Origin: Candidatus Omnitrophica bacterium UBA1562
GTDB lineage: Bacteria; Omnitrophota; Gorgyraeia; Gygaellales; Profunditerraquicolaceae
Assembly (NCBI GenBank): GCA_002322525.1
Contig: DCOU01000136.1
Span: 1-7,529 of the forward strand
Length of the DNA stretch: 7,529 nt
Direction: 5' to 3'
This document shows, piece after piece, positions 1 to 5,294 of the stretch. A program made the translations under genes and the position numbers. Below the pieces are notes generated by a model, which searched no databases, was not told the DNA's origin, and saw only the letters and a program-made list of their open reading frames with translations. The number at the start of each line of letters is the position of its first letter. The stretch's first letter is position 1.

Positions 1-50
1 CGCATAACTTACGGAAGTCCGCCGTAGGCGGACGACGTAAGTTATTTGCG
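1..50. repeat. Long two-part palindrome (REP-like)
   Basis: An outer 10-bp perfect stem (ataacttacg at 4-13 pairs with 36-45) encloses a small internal loop and a perfect 7-bp inner stem (gtccgcc at 17-23 pairs with 27-33) with a 3-nt loop. Bases 1-3 and 48-50 can add three more pairs. Seventeen perfect pairs in 50 bp is far beyond chance. The arrangement fits a dispersed palindromic element or a stable 3'-end RNA hairpin. The element may extend past the window edge. Confidence 0.8.
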
Positions 51-65
51 CAAATTTATCCCGAA

Positions 66-108
66 GCCTGCGCAGTCAATTTCGCAAGAAATTGACAAGC
101 GCTTAGGC
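66..108. repeat. Three-tier palindrome with GCAA loop
   Basis: A 9-bp perfect stem (gtcaatttc at 75-83, gaaattgac at 88-96) closes a gcaa tetraloop (84-87), a GNRA-type loop on the plus strand. Outside it gcgc at 70-73 pairs with gcgc at 99-102, and gcct at 66-69 pairs with aggc at 105-108, separated by 1-2 nt bulges. The 17 pairs in 43 bp indicate a real structured repeat. Its function is unknown. It is unrelated in sequence to the neighbouring palindromes. Confidence 0.75.
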
Positions 109-200
109 GAGGGAATACATGTTAATCCTATGCCACTCCACCTGCTAAAAATCGATAGAGTTATTTGAGGGACCGGGGGGTTTTCTATGTCTTAGGACCC

Positions 201-265
201 CTCATTCTGAGCGAAGCGAAGAATCTCTGGTGAGATCCTTCGTCGCTCCGCTCCTTCAGGATGAG
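201..265. repeat. Imperfect long palindrome of the 'cattctgagcgaagcgaag' type
   Basis: The left arm (201-227) and right arm (232-265) are imperfect reverse complements around a 4-nt centre (tggt, 228-231). The ends match 9 of 10 (ctcattctga against tcaggatgag). The right arm carries about six extra bases in its middle. Repeats built on this arm sequence are, from memory, scattered through intergenic regions of many environmental bacterial genomes. It is probably a non-autonomous dispersed element (REP/MITE class). No transposase gene is present here. Confidence 0.7.
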
Positions 266-300
266 CAGTCGCACAGACGAAAAAACTCCCCGACTGCTCA
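262..300 (-). repeat. Perfect 10-bp inverted repeat just after the cooF-like gene
   Basis: tgagcagtcg at 262-271 is perfectly reverse-complementary to 291-300, with a 19-nt loop. On the minus strand it begins one base after the TAA stop of the cooF-like gene, where a terminator or 3'-stabilising hairpin would sit. The T-run (six T) is in the loop on the minus strand rather than after the stem, so it is not a standard intrinsic terminator. Its outer edge overlaps the neighbouring palindrome by four bases, so the two may compete or be parts of one element. Confidence 0.55.
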
Positions 301-301
301 G

Positions 302-757
302 TTATTTCTTGGTCTCAATGAGCGCTTCTTCCTGCCAGATAATCGCACCGGTCGGACAAGCCTTAACGCATGCCGGCTCATCCTCGTCCTTACATTTATC
401 GCAGCGTATAGGAATTTTTGCTTTTAAATTGGGCCTGATGGCGCCGTAAGGACAAACCATCACGCACATCCAGCAACCCACGCAGCGAGTTTCATCGTGC
501 AAAACCATTTCACTCTTTTTATCGTAAGAGAGCGCCCCTCCCATACAGGCATCTACACAGGGATGCTCTTGGCAATGGCGGCAGGAAACGGGAAAATTTT
601 TATCCCCTGATCTATAGACCTTCTTCCGCGGTAAAGATAAAACCTCTTCCCTAAGAACGCTGAATAAATCCTTGCTCTGTGAGTGCGCCACTGCGCAGGC
701 AATCTCACAGGTTTTACAACCCAAACATTTATTAACATCGTAATATAATTTCTTCAT
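302..757 (-). CDS. cooF: CooF-like ferredoxin with four [4Fe-4S] clusters
   Basis: This is an iron-sulfur electron-transfer protein of 151 residues. It most likely passes electrons between the CO dehydrogenase encoded immediately upstream and another redox partner in the cytoplasm. Sixteen cysteines form four cluster motifs: C11-x2-C14-x2-C17-x3-C21; C59-x2-C62-x4-C67-x3-C71; C92-x2-C95-x2-C98-x3-C102; and C119-x2-C122-x7-C130-x3-C134. This layout is shared by CooF, HycB and DmsB-type subunits. Adjacency to cooS is the main reason for the CooF call, because the motif set alone cannot separate these subfamilies. There is no signal peptide or membrane segment. The ATG follows the cooS stop by 25 nt. 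No recognisable Shine-Dalgarno precedes it, and a hairpin occupies that spacer, so expression may be lower than, or coupled to, cooS. The gene order cooS-cooF is the reverse of the classical Rhodospirillum arrangement. Confidence 0.85.
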   Translation of the reverse strand: MKKLYYDVNKCLGCKTCEIACAVAHSQSKDLFSVLREEVLSLPRKKVYRSGDKNFPVSCRHCQEHPCVDACMGGALSYDKKSEMVLHDETRCVGCWMCVMVCPYGAIRPNLKAKIPIRCDKCKDEDEPACVKACPTGAIIWQEEALIETKK

Positions 758-761
758 AGTT

Positions 762-784
762 AAAAAGTAGCTGCTGGCTACTTT
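762..784 (-). terminator. Terminator-like hairpin between cooS and the cooF-like gene
   Basis: On the minus strand an 8-bp perfect stem (aaagtagc, 784-777, pairing with 771-764) with a 5-nt loop runs into a five-T run (766-762). The 5' arm begins within the cooS stop codon and the T-run ends 4 nt before the cooF-like ATG. The stem has only four G-C pairs, so it is more plausibly a partial terminator or attenuator, or a structure affecting initiation of the next gene, than a complete stop. Confidence 0.5.
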
Positions 785-2690
785 ACTGATACATTACCGG
801 ATTAAGCTTTAAAGCCTTCCTTTTCTTGTCAATATGCTCAATCATTAAATGTGCTGCCTTTATCGGGTCAACCTCAAAGGCAAATTTTCCTCCGACTATA
901 TCCTCAAGTTCTTTGGTGATAAAATCGGTGACCTTCTGACTACCAAAAACCGGCTGGGGGGTCCCAAAAACTGTAAAGACCCCGCTGGCAACGAAATAGA
1001 ATCCGATGGAAACTGCCTTCTCGCTCATCCATTCAGGCGCGGCACCAGCAACCGGCAGGTCGCTCAAACGCTCTCCCAGTCCGCTCTGCTCAATGATCTC
1101 GGAGCAAGCAATCAAGATTCTTGAATTGTCCACACAGCTTCCCACGTGCAGAACCGGAGGGATACCCACTGCCTCGCATATCTCCTGCAATCCCTTGCCG
1201 GCAAATTCAAATGCCGACTCCGGCTTAAGCAATCCCATCTTTGCGTTAGCTATAGCAGCACAGCCAGTTACGACCACCAGCACATCGTTTTTAACCAATT
1301 CTTTAACCATTGCCGTATGGCCAAAGTCATGAGGTACGTTGGGATTATTGCAACCGACAACCCCGGCGATTCCCCGCAGTCTTCCGGAAATTATGCCGTC
1401 GTTTACCGGTCGCCAGGTTGAACGATATTGGCCTCCGATAATATAAGGTATATCCTCGGCAGTAAATCCGGCAATTAAATCCATTGTCTCTTGAGGTATA
1501 ACCACCCTGGCCTTATTTCTATTTTTAAAATTATCCACTGCCCTTTTAAGGATGGTTTTGGAAATCTCTAATGCTTTTTCTGGATGAAATTCAATGTGTG
1601 TAACACCAGGAAACTTTGCCTTAGGGCTGGTGGTAATTAACTCAGTATGGAAACAATTAGAAACATCAGCTAAAGCAGGCATAATGCACTGCACATCAAC
1701 CATCATCAGCTCAACTGCTCCGGTAAGAATGGCTAATTCCTGCTGAAGGAAATTTCCAGCTACGTGGATGCCGTGGCGCATTAGTATCTCGTTGGCTGTG
1801 CAGCACATTCCCACAATATTAATACCTTTTGCACCCTTATCTTTTGCCAGCTTGATTAGTTCAGAATCATGACTTGCCTGAACAACCATTTCTGAGAGAG
1901 TTGGCTCGTGGCCATGAACTACAACATTTACATAATCCTCTTTTAAAACGCCCAAATTAACTTTAGACCTAATCGGAGTGGGCGAACCGAGAAGGACATC
2001 GCTTAATTCGGTTGCAATCATTGAGCCGCCCCAGCCATCTGACAAAGCAGTACGCAAACCGTGCATAATAATATTCTTGTATTCGTTATCCACTCCCATA
2101 TTTGTGCGGTGAAGACACTCCACAATCTCACGGTCAACTCCTCGGGGCACAATTCCTAACTTCCTCCAGGACTCCTGGGTCTTTTTAGGAGCGCGGGAAA
2201 TAAATCGAAGCTCATCCTCCTGCTGCCCAAATTCAGAAAGAGCCTTTAATGCCACCTCATGCGCTATCTCTGAATCCTGCCTGCCTTCTGTCTTAATTCC
2301 ATAATAAGAAGCAATTTTTCTTAACTTAACCGGATTGCTTACTCTATAATCGCGAGCCTTGCCTTCTGATGCCAAAAGCAGGGCTTCGGCAATATCCCTT
2401 CCATGGTCAGAATGAGCAGCTGCTCCAGCGGCAATCATTCTTAAGAGGTTCCTGGCAACAATAGTATCTGCACTCGCTCCGCAGACTCCTTTCTGGGCGC
2501 CTTCTCCAAACGGGTCAATCCTGCAAGGACCCATATTGCAATTCCGGCAGCATATTCCAAGCTGACCAAATCCGCATTGGGGCTGCATAATATCGTAACG
2601 GTCCCAAACAATCTGGATATTATCAATCTTTGCTCTCTCAATCATCTTCTGACTGGCTGTATCTACTGATTTTACCCTTGTATTACTCAT
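783..2690 (-). CDS. cooS: Ni-dependent carbon monoxide dehydrogenase, catalytic subunit CooS
   Basis: The enzyme interconverts CO and CO2 with ferredoxin-level electrons. It is a cytoplasmic homodimer in characterised bacteria, alone or with acetyl-CoA synthase. The 635 residues are full length for the family. Every ligand position I can identify is present: D-cluster C39 and C47; B-cluster C48, C51, C56 and C70; C-cluster H261 (HGHEP), C296 or C297 (GMCCTANE), C335, C447 (GVVGCNNP), C477 (VTGCA) and C519 (GSCVDN). Proton-transfer/base residues H93 (with H96) and K558 (MSEKA) are also there. N-terminal ligand numbering coincides with that of Carboxydothermus CODH-II. ATG at 2690 is chosen because GGAGG (2701-2697) lies six bases upstream; an in-frame TTG at 2714 would put that site inside the gene. 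The gene starts 36 nt after metF, implying co-transcription. No cooC maturation gene is adjacent. Confidence 0.95.
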   Translation of the reverse strand: MSNTRVKSVDTASQKMIERAKIDNIQIVWDRYDIMQPQCGFGQLGICCRNCNMGPCRIDPFGEGAQKGVCGASADTIVARNLLRMIAAGAAAHSDHGRDIAEALLLASEGKARDYRVSNPVKLRKIASYYGIKTEGRQDSEIAHEVALKALSEFGQQEDELRFISRAPKKTQESWRKLGIVPRGVDREIVECLHRTNMGVDNEYKNIIMHGLRTALSDGWGGSMIATELSDVLLGSPTPIRSKVNLGVLKEDYVNVVVHGHEPTLSEMVVQASHDSELIKLAKDKGAKGINIVGMCCTANEILMRHGIHVAGNFLQQELAILTGAVELMMVDVQCIMPALADVSNCFHTELITTSPKAKFPGVTHIEFHPEKALEISKTILKRAVDNFKNRNKARVVIPQETMDLIAGFTAEDIPYIIGGQYRSTWRPVNDGIISGRLRGIAGVVGCNNPNVPHDFGHTAMVKELVKNDVLVVVTGCAAIANAKMGLLKPESAFEFAGKGLQEICEAVGIPPVLHVGSCVDNSRILIACSEIIEQSGLGERLSDLPVAGAAPEWMSEKAVSIGFYFVASGVFTVFGTPQPVFGSQKVTDFITKELEDIVGGKFAFEVDPIKAAHLMIEHIDKKRKALKLNPVMYQ

Positions 2691-2696
2691 TTTAAA

Positions 2697-2701
2697 CCTC
2701 C
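2697..2701 (-). promoter_or_regulatory. Shine-Dalgarno GGAGG fixing the cooS start
   Basis: A full GGAGG core sits six bases before the ATG at 2690-2688 on the minus strand. It settles that start over the longer TTG-initiated frame at 2714. Confidence 0.85.
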
Positions 2702-2726
2702 ATATTAGGGACAATTCTCTATAATC

Positions 2727-3635
2727 CTATGTTGCACAAATAGTTGGAGAGAAGCGCCCCCCCAATTCGGCGGCGTCTAAAAGCAGGGGAACCTCCTTGT
2801 TCCACCCTATCGGCATGATGTGAACGCCCTGGCACATAGGCTTTAATTGCTTAATTAGTCCTGCGGCTATTTCGATAGATTTCTTTTGCCTATCTTCTTT
2901 GGAAACAGATTCCATCTCATCGATTAAATCCTGCGGGACAGTTACGCCAGCAACATTTTTATTCATATATCTGGCCATGCCCGCGGACTTTAATAAGACA
3001 ATACCCGCTAATATTGTTGTTTTTAAATGCTTAATTTTAGATAAAAAATTCTCGAAAACCTTAATATCATATACTGCCTGGGTCTGAAAAAATTCCGCAC
3101 CTGCTTCAATCTTCTTCTCCATCTTCATTATCTGCGGCTCTATGGGGTCTGCGCCGGGATTAACTACTGCGCCCACGCAGAATTTAGGTAGTGCGCCTTC
3201 TAATTTATTGCCATTCATATCAAAACCTTCTTGCAATTTACATACAACTTGCAAAAGTTGCACAGAATCTAAATCAAACACAGGTTTTGCTTCCGGATGG
3301 TCTCCTAAAGTAGTATAGTCTCCAGTTAAAATAAGTAAATTTTCTATCCCCAAGGCTGCTGCGGACAAAATATCGGACTGTAAAGCCAGGCGATTTCTAT
3401 CGCGGCAGGTAACCTGAAATATCGGCTCAAAACCTTTTTGTTTTAATAAACTACAAACTGCCAAAGAACCCAAACGCATTACCGAACTCTGTAAATCCGT
3501 AACATTTATTCCATCAACTCTACCGCGTATGAGTTCAGCGTCTTCTAAGATTATTTTGGTCTCAATGCCTTTTGGCGGCCCAATCTCCGAAGTCACCAAA
3601 AACTTCCCTGCCTGTATTTTTTCTTTAAAGGTCAT
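2727..3635 (-). CDS. metF: 5,10-methylenetetrahydrofolate reductase, MetF-type
   Basis: The enzyme reduces methylene-THF to methyl-THF, the last folate step before methyl transfer to the corrinoid protein in the Wood-Ljungdahl pathway. The 302-residue protein is the short, single-domain (FAD-binding TIM-barrel) form without a regulatory extension. Visible family marks are E17 in TSEIGPP (equivalent to the catalytic Glu of E. coli MetF), the TCRDRN motif at 76-81, LTGD with D106 (FAD site), FFQTQAVYD at 182-190 and the GVHIMP segment at 270-275. It is followed 36 nt later by cooS. No metV gene, the usual zinc-protein partner in acetogens, is adjacent, so the electron donor cannot be inferred. 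The ATG at 3635 has only a GGGG (3644-3641) as a possible ribosome site and sits 9 nt after a perfect hairpin. The gene is separated from folD by 272 bp. Confidence 0.92.
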   Translation of the reverse strand: MTFKEKIQAGKFLVTSEIGPPKGIETKIILEDAELIRGRVDGINVTDLQSSVMRLGSLAVCSLLKQKGFEPIFQVTCRDRNRLALQSDILSAAALGIENLLILTGDYTTLGDHPEAKPVFDLDSVQLLQVVCKLQEGFDMNGNKLEGALPKFCVGAVVNPGADPIEPQIMKMEKKIEAGAEFFQTQAVYDIKVFENFLSKIKHLKTTILAGIVLLKSAGMARYMNKNVAGVTVPQDLIDEMESVSKEDRQKKSIEIAAGLIKQLKPMCQGVHIMPIGWNKEVPLLLDAAELGGRFSPTICAT

Positions 3636-3644
3636 CTTTACCCC

Positions 3645-3665
3645 ATTCCACCTACACGGTGGAAT
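3645..3665 (-). promoter_or_regulatory. Leader hairpin directly before the metF ribosome site
   Basis: attccacc (3645-3652) and ggtggaat (3658-3665) form a perfect 8-bp stem with a 5-nt loop. It would lie in the metF leader, ending at the base before the GGGG that could act as ribosome site. It could modulate metF translation or be a small dispersed palindrome. No known riboswitch architecture is recognisable and the element is too short for one. Confidence 0.5.
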
Positions 3666-3692
3666 TTCAGCGTTTATACAAACTTATAGAGA

Positions 3693-3721
3693 ATTTTATT
3701 TAATTATGATGATTTTCTCAA
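3693..3721 (-). promoter_or_regulatory. Candidate sigma70-type promoter for metF-cooS
   Basis: On the minus strand TTGAGA (3721-3716) and TAAAAT (3698-3693) each match five of six consensus positions and are separated by exactly 17 bp. Transcription would begin near 3686 and give a leader of about 50 nt containing the 3645-3665 hairpin. The background is AT-rich and the site lies in the tail of a decayed reading frame, so chance occurrence is possible. Confidence 0.45.
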
Positions 3722-3872
3722 CATATTTAATATCTACATTCCTGCTAAATGAATCATTCGGATTTATAGTGAATGCATATTCAAACCTTATTTTGTATTT
3801 TCCCGGCAATACTTGACCAAACACTGCACAAGACCGAGCAGGACCCGTAAAAATATCTAAAAGAGCTTTGTA
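3696..3872 (-). pseudogene. Remnant 3' end of an unidentified gene
   Basis: A minus-strand frame of 58 codons ends at TAA (3698-3696) and is closed upstream by a TGA (3875-3873) at the edge of the palindromic repeat at 3875-3903. It has no plausible start codon with a ribosome site. The translation nevertheless reads like real protein: a segment LPGKYKIRFEYAF (residues 22-34) with alternating hydrophobic residues, a polar turn (NPNDSFSRN), then a second strand-like VDIKYVEKIIIIK tail. This suggests the last beta strands of an immunoglobulin-like or similar beta-sandwich domain. I do not recognise the family. The fragment has no functional link to the folate genes and seems to have been left by deletion or recombination at the repeat. 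It may also simply be a chance frame in AT-rich DNA. Confidence 0.45.
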
Positions 3873-3874
3873 TC

Positions 3875-3903
3875 AGGGTCAGTCCCCTTCGGGGACAGGC
3901 CCT
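3875..3903. repeat. GC-rich palindrome (REP-like) after folD
   Basis: Thirteen paired positions surround a 3-nt loop: gtcccc (3882-3887) with ggggac (3891-3896), one A-A mismatch, then C-G, a G-T wobble and aggg/ccct (3875-3878 with 3900-3903). On the minus strand it starts 4 nt after the folD TAA, so it would form the first structure in the post-folD transcript. Only on the plus strand is it followed by a T-run, so it is not an obvious terminator for folD. Short palindromes of this gggac/gtccc type are, from memory, typical of REP elements mobilised by RAYT transposases. None is encoded here. Confidence 0.75.
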
Positions 3904-3907
3904 TTTG

Positions 3908-4753
3908 TTATTCTTGTTGTAACTTCGCTGCTTCGACAACGTTACGCATGAGCATGGTTACTGTTAAAGGGCCAACGCCGCCGGGAACCGGAGTAATGTA
4001 TGCTGCGCGTTTTTCTGCGGTTTCAAATTCTACATCGCCGACAATCTTATCACCTATGCGATTTATCCCTACATCAACAACAATTGCGCCTTCTTTAATC
4101 CATTCCCCTTTAATTAGCCCGGCTTTACCCACTGCCACAACCAAAACCTCAGCTTTCCTTACATGCTCCTCTAACTTTCCTGCTTGTGATGTGCCAATGT
4201 GGCAGATTGTAACGGTGGCAAATTTATCTAATAATAAAAGTGCCAAAGGCTTACCCACAATTTCGCTGTGGCCTACCACGACTACTTCTTTACCATAAAG
4301 ATTTACACCTGTAGAGTTCAGTAATTCCATAACTGCAGCAGGTGTGCAAGGTAGAATATTAGCTTTACCAAATACTATCTTACCTATATTAGCAGGATGC
4401 ATTCCTTCTGCGTCTTTATCTGGAGAAATAAATTGGCTTATCTTCTTATAATCTACTTGAGTAGGGAGCGGCATTTGGATAATTATGCCATTTACAGATT
4501 TATCAGAATTTAATTTTTGAATAAATTCAATAAGCGATGGCTCAGTAGTATCCTGACTTAATTTATGAAATTGATAGTCTATGCCTAATGTTTCTGCAGT
4601 TTTCTTCTGTGATTTTACATAGGCTTGGGCACCGGCGTTATCGCCTACCTGAATACTGGCTAAAACAGGTTTTTTCTTTAAAGAGCTAACCTCACTCTTG
4701 ATTTCCTCTTTTAAATTTTGCGCCAACGGCTTACCCTCTAATAATTTTGCCAA
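3908..4753 (-). CDS. folD: Methylene-THF dehydrogenase FolD, with altered cyclohydrolase residues
   Basis: FolD normally catalyses both NAD(P)-dependent methylene-THF/methenyl-THF interconversion and methenyl-THF hydrolysis in the cytosol. The 281 residues are full length. Visible are Y45 in the AYVKSQKK segment, IIQMPLP (91-97), DKDAEGMHP (112-120), the nucleotide-site GHSEIVGKP (161-169) and PVPGGVGPLTVTML (256-269). Against E. coli FolD the gap-free match VGDNxxxQxYVxS places Q49 where the catalytic Lys54 (human Lys56) belongs, and E116 where Asp121 (human Asp125) belongs. I infer a dehydrogenase with weak or no cyclohydrolase activity, that step being supplied by the overlapping fchA. TTG at 4753 is chosen: GGAGG (4764-4760) lies six bases upstream and the product then starts MAKLLEGK, as FolD usually does. 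The ATG at 4771 would add an atypical MRRRRR stretch. The gene overlaps fchA by 23 nt. Confidence 0.93.
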   Translation of the reverse strand: MAKLLEGKPLAQNLKEEIKSEVSSLKKKPVLASIQVGDNAGAQAYVKSQKKTAETLGIDYQFHKLSQDTTEPSLIEFIQKLNSDKSVNGIIIQMPLPTQVDYKKISQFISPDKDAEGMHPANIGKIVFGKANILPCTPAAVMELLNSTGVNLYGKEVVVVGHSEIVGKPLALLLLDKFATVTICHIGTSQAGKLEEHVRKAEVLVVAVGKAGLIKGEWIKEGAIVVDVGINRIGDKIVGDVEFETAEKRAAYITPVPGGVGPLTVTMLMRNVVEAAKLQQE

Positions 4754-5294
4754 CCTTCTCCTCCGTCTCATGCCTTATTCTTTTGATTACTTTTTCTTTC
4801 TGCGCTAATTCTTTTTCTATAACTTTGGTTAATTTTTTGTCACCGAGTGATCTTAGATTTATTTCTACGTTAAAATATGCTGATAAGAAAGCGGCTTCTA
4901 ATAAAATTGCTGCCACTCCGACATCACTGATAAGATTAACATTACCCCTGGTTATAAGCGGGGGACATAATTTTATGCCTTCAAAGCATAACCGGCAGAC
5001 CATAAAAGGAATATCCAGTGCATCCCTTATATTTTTACTTTCATAAGCGACAACATCCGAATCCACTAAACGTAAAAACTCTTGCCTTAATTTCTCAGAT
5101 TTTTCTAAAATGGTTTTTAATTCTTCTTCGAAGCCGGCGTATTTAGGTTTTCCTATAGTAAAATTAACTACCATGCTGATTAAAGAAACGCCTAAGCCAG
5201 CGGTTAAAGCAGCAGCTGAGCCTCCGCCCGGTGCGGGAAGCTTTGCCGCTAAATCATCTAAATATTTTTTTAGAGTCTCATCTTTATAGCTCAT
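4731..5294 (-). CDS. fchA: Methenyltetrahydrofolate cyclohydrolase FchA (short form)
   Basis: The enzyme interconverts formyl-THF and methenyl-THF, between Fhs and FolD in the folate branch. It belongs to the formiminotransferase-cyclodeaminase C-terminal (FTCD_C) family: an all-helical protein with the signature LPAPGGGSAAAL at 19-30 and ISDVGVAAILLEAA at 122-135. At 187 residues it is about 20 shorter than the roughly 205-210 usual for the family. The missing stretch appears to lie between VDSDVVAYE (77-85) and ALDIPF (92-97), where typical members carry a charged loop with an LPK motif. The ATG overlaps the fhs stop as ATGA, and its tail overlaps folD. Together these give strong translational coupling across three consecutive pathway steps. 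Its immediate overlap with a FolD that lacks the cyclohydrolase Lys suggests it is the real cyclohydrolase here. Confidence 0.92.
   Translation of the reverse strand: MSYKDETLKKYLDDLAAKLPAPGGGSAAALTAGLGVSLISMVVNFTIGKPKYAGFEEELKTILEKSEKLRQEFLRLVDSDVVAYESKNIRDALDIPFMVCRLCFEGIKLCPPLITRGNVNLISDVGVAAILLEAAFLSAYFNVEINLRSLGDKKLTKVIEKELAQKEKVIKRIRHETEEKVGKIIRG
4760..4764 (-). promoter_or_regulatory. Shine-Dalgarno GGAGG inside fchA, fixing the folD TTG start
   Basis: GGAGG is six bases before the TTG at 4753-4751 and is encoded within the last codons of fchA. It implies translational coupling of folD to fchA. Confidence 0.75.

Larger units (their letters stand above)
1..301. other. Gene-free 301-bp stretch made mainly of palindromic repeats
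   Basis: No credible gene lies in this stretch, which follows the cooF-like gene in its direction of transcription. At least four separate inverted repeats occupy most of it (entries at 1-50, 66-108, 201-265 and 262-300). The remaining 110-200 segment contains a G-run then T-run at about 175-184 but no convincing gene, tRNA or promoter. The stretch looks like a site where REP/MITE-type elements have accumulated at the end of an operon. No classical intrinsic terminator (GC stem directly followed by a T-run on the minus strand) stands out, although the stacked hairpins could still stop or stabilise the 3' end of the message. Confidence 0.7.

Noticed and set aside
42..191. Minus-strand frame of 49 codons through the first two palindromes
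   Set aside because: It has no start codon or ribosome site, and much of it is palindrome sequence read through. It may be a repeat-derived frame but is not supportable as a gene.
1..301. Possible CRISPR array or tRNA/riboswitch in the repeat-rich end
   Set aside because: The repeats are inverted, of different sequence and not regularly spaced. No cloverleaf or known riboswitch core was recognised.
2691..2714. N-terminal extension of CooS from TTG at 2714
   Set aside because: A strong GGAGG lies inside the extension, six bases before the ATG at 2690. The family-like numbering of cluster ligands also fits the shorter form.
3529..3816. Plus-strand frame of 95 codons across the metF start and spacer
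   Set aside because: Its first third is antisense to metF, and in the spacer the minus-strand reading (gene remnant) looks more protein-like.
3875..3903. Intrinsic terminator for folD
   Set aside because: On the minus strand the stem is not followed by a T-run. The T-run lies on the plus-strand side, where no gene needs terminating.
3948..4298. Plus-strand frame of 116 codons antisense to folD
   Set aside because: It is a low-complexity Thr/Ser/Pro-rich mirror of folD codons. folD has clear family motifs in the opposite frame.
4754..4771. FolD start at ATG 4771, giving an MRRRRR beginning
   Set aside because: The arginine run comes from reading the GGAGGAGAAGG ribosome site. The TTG at 4753 gives a typical FolD N-terminus.
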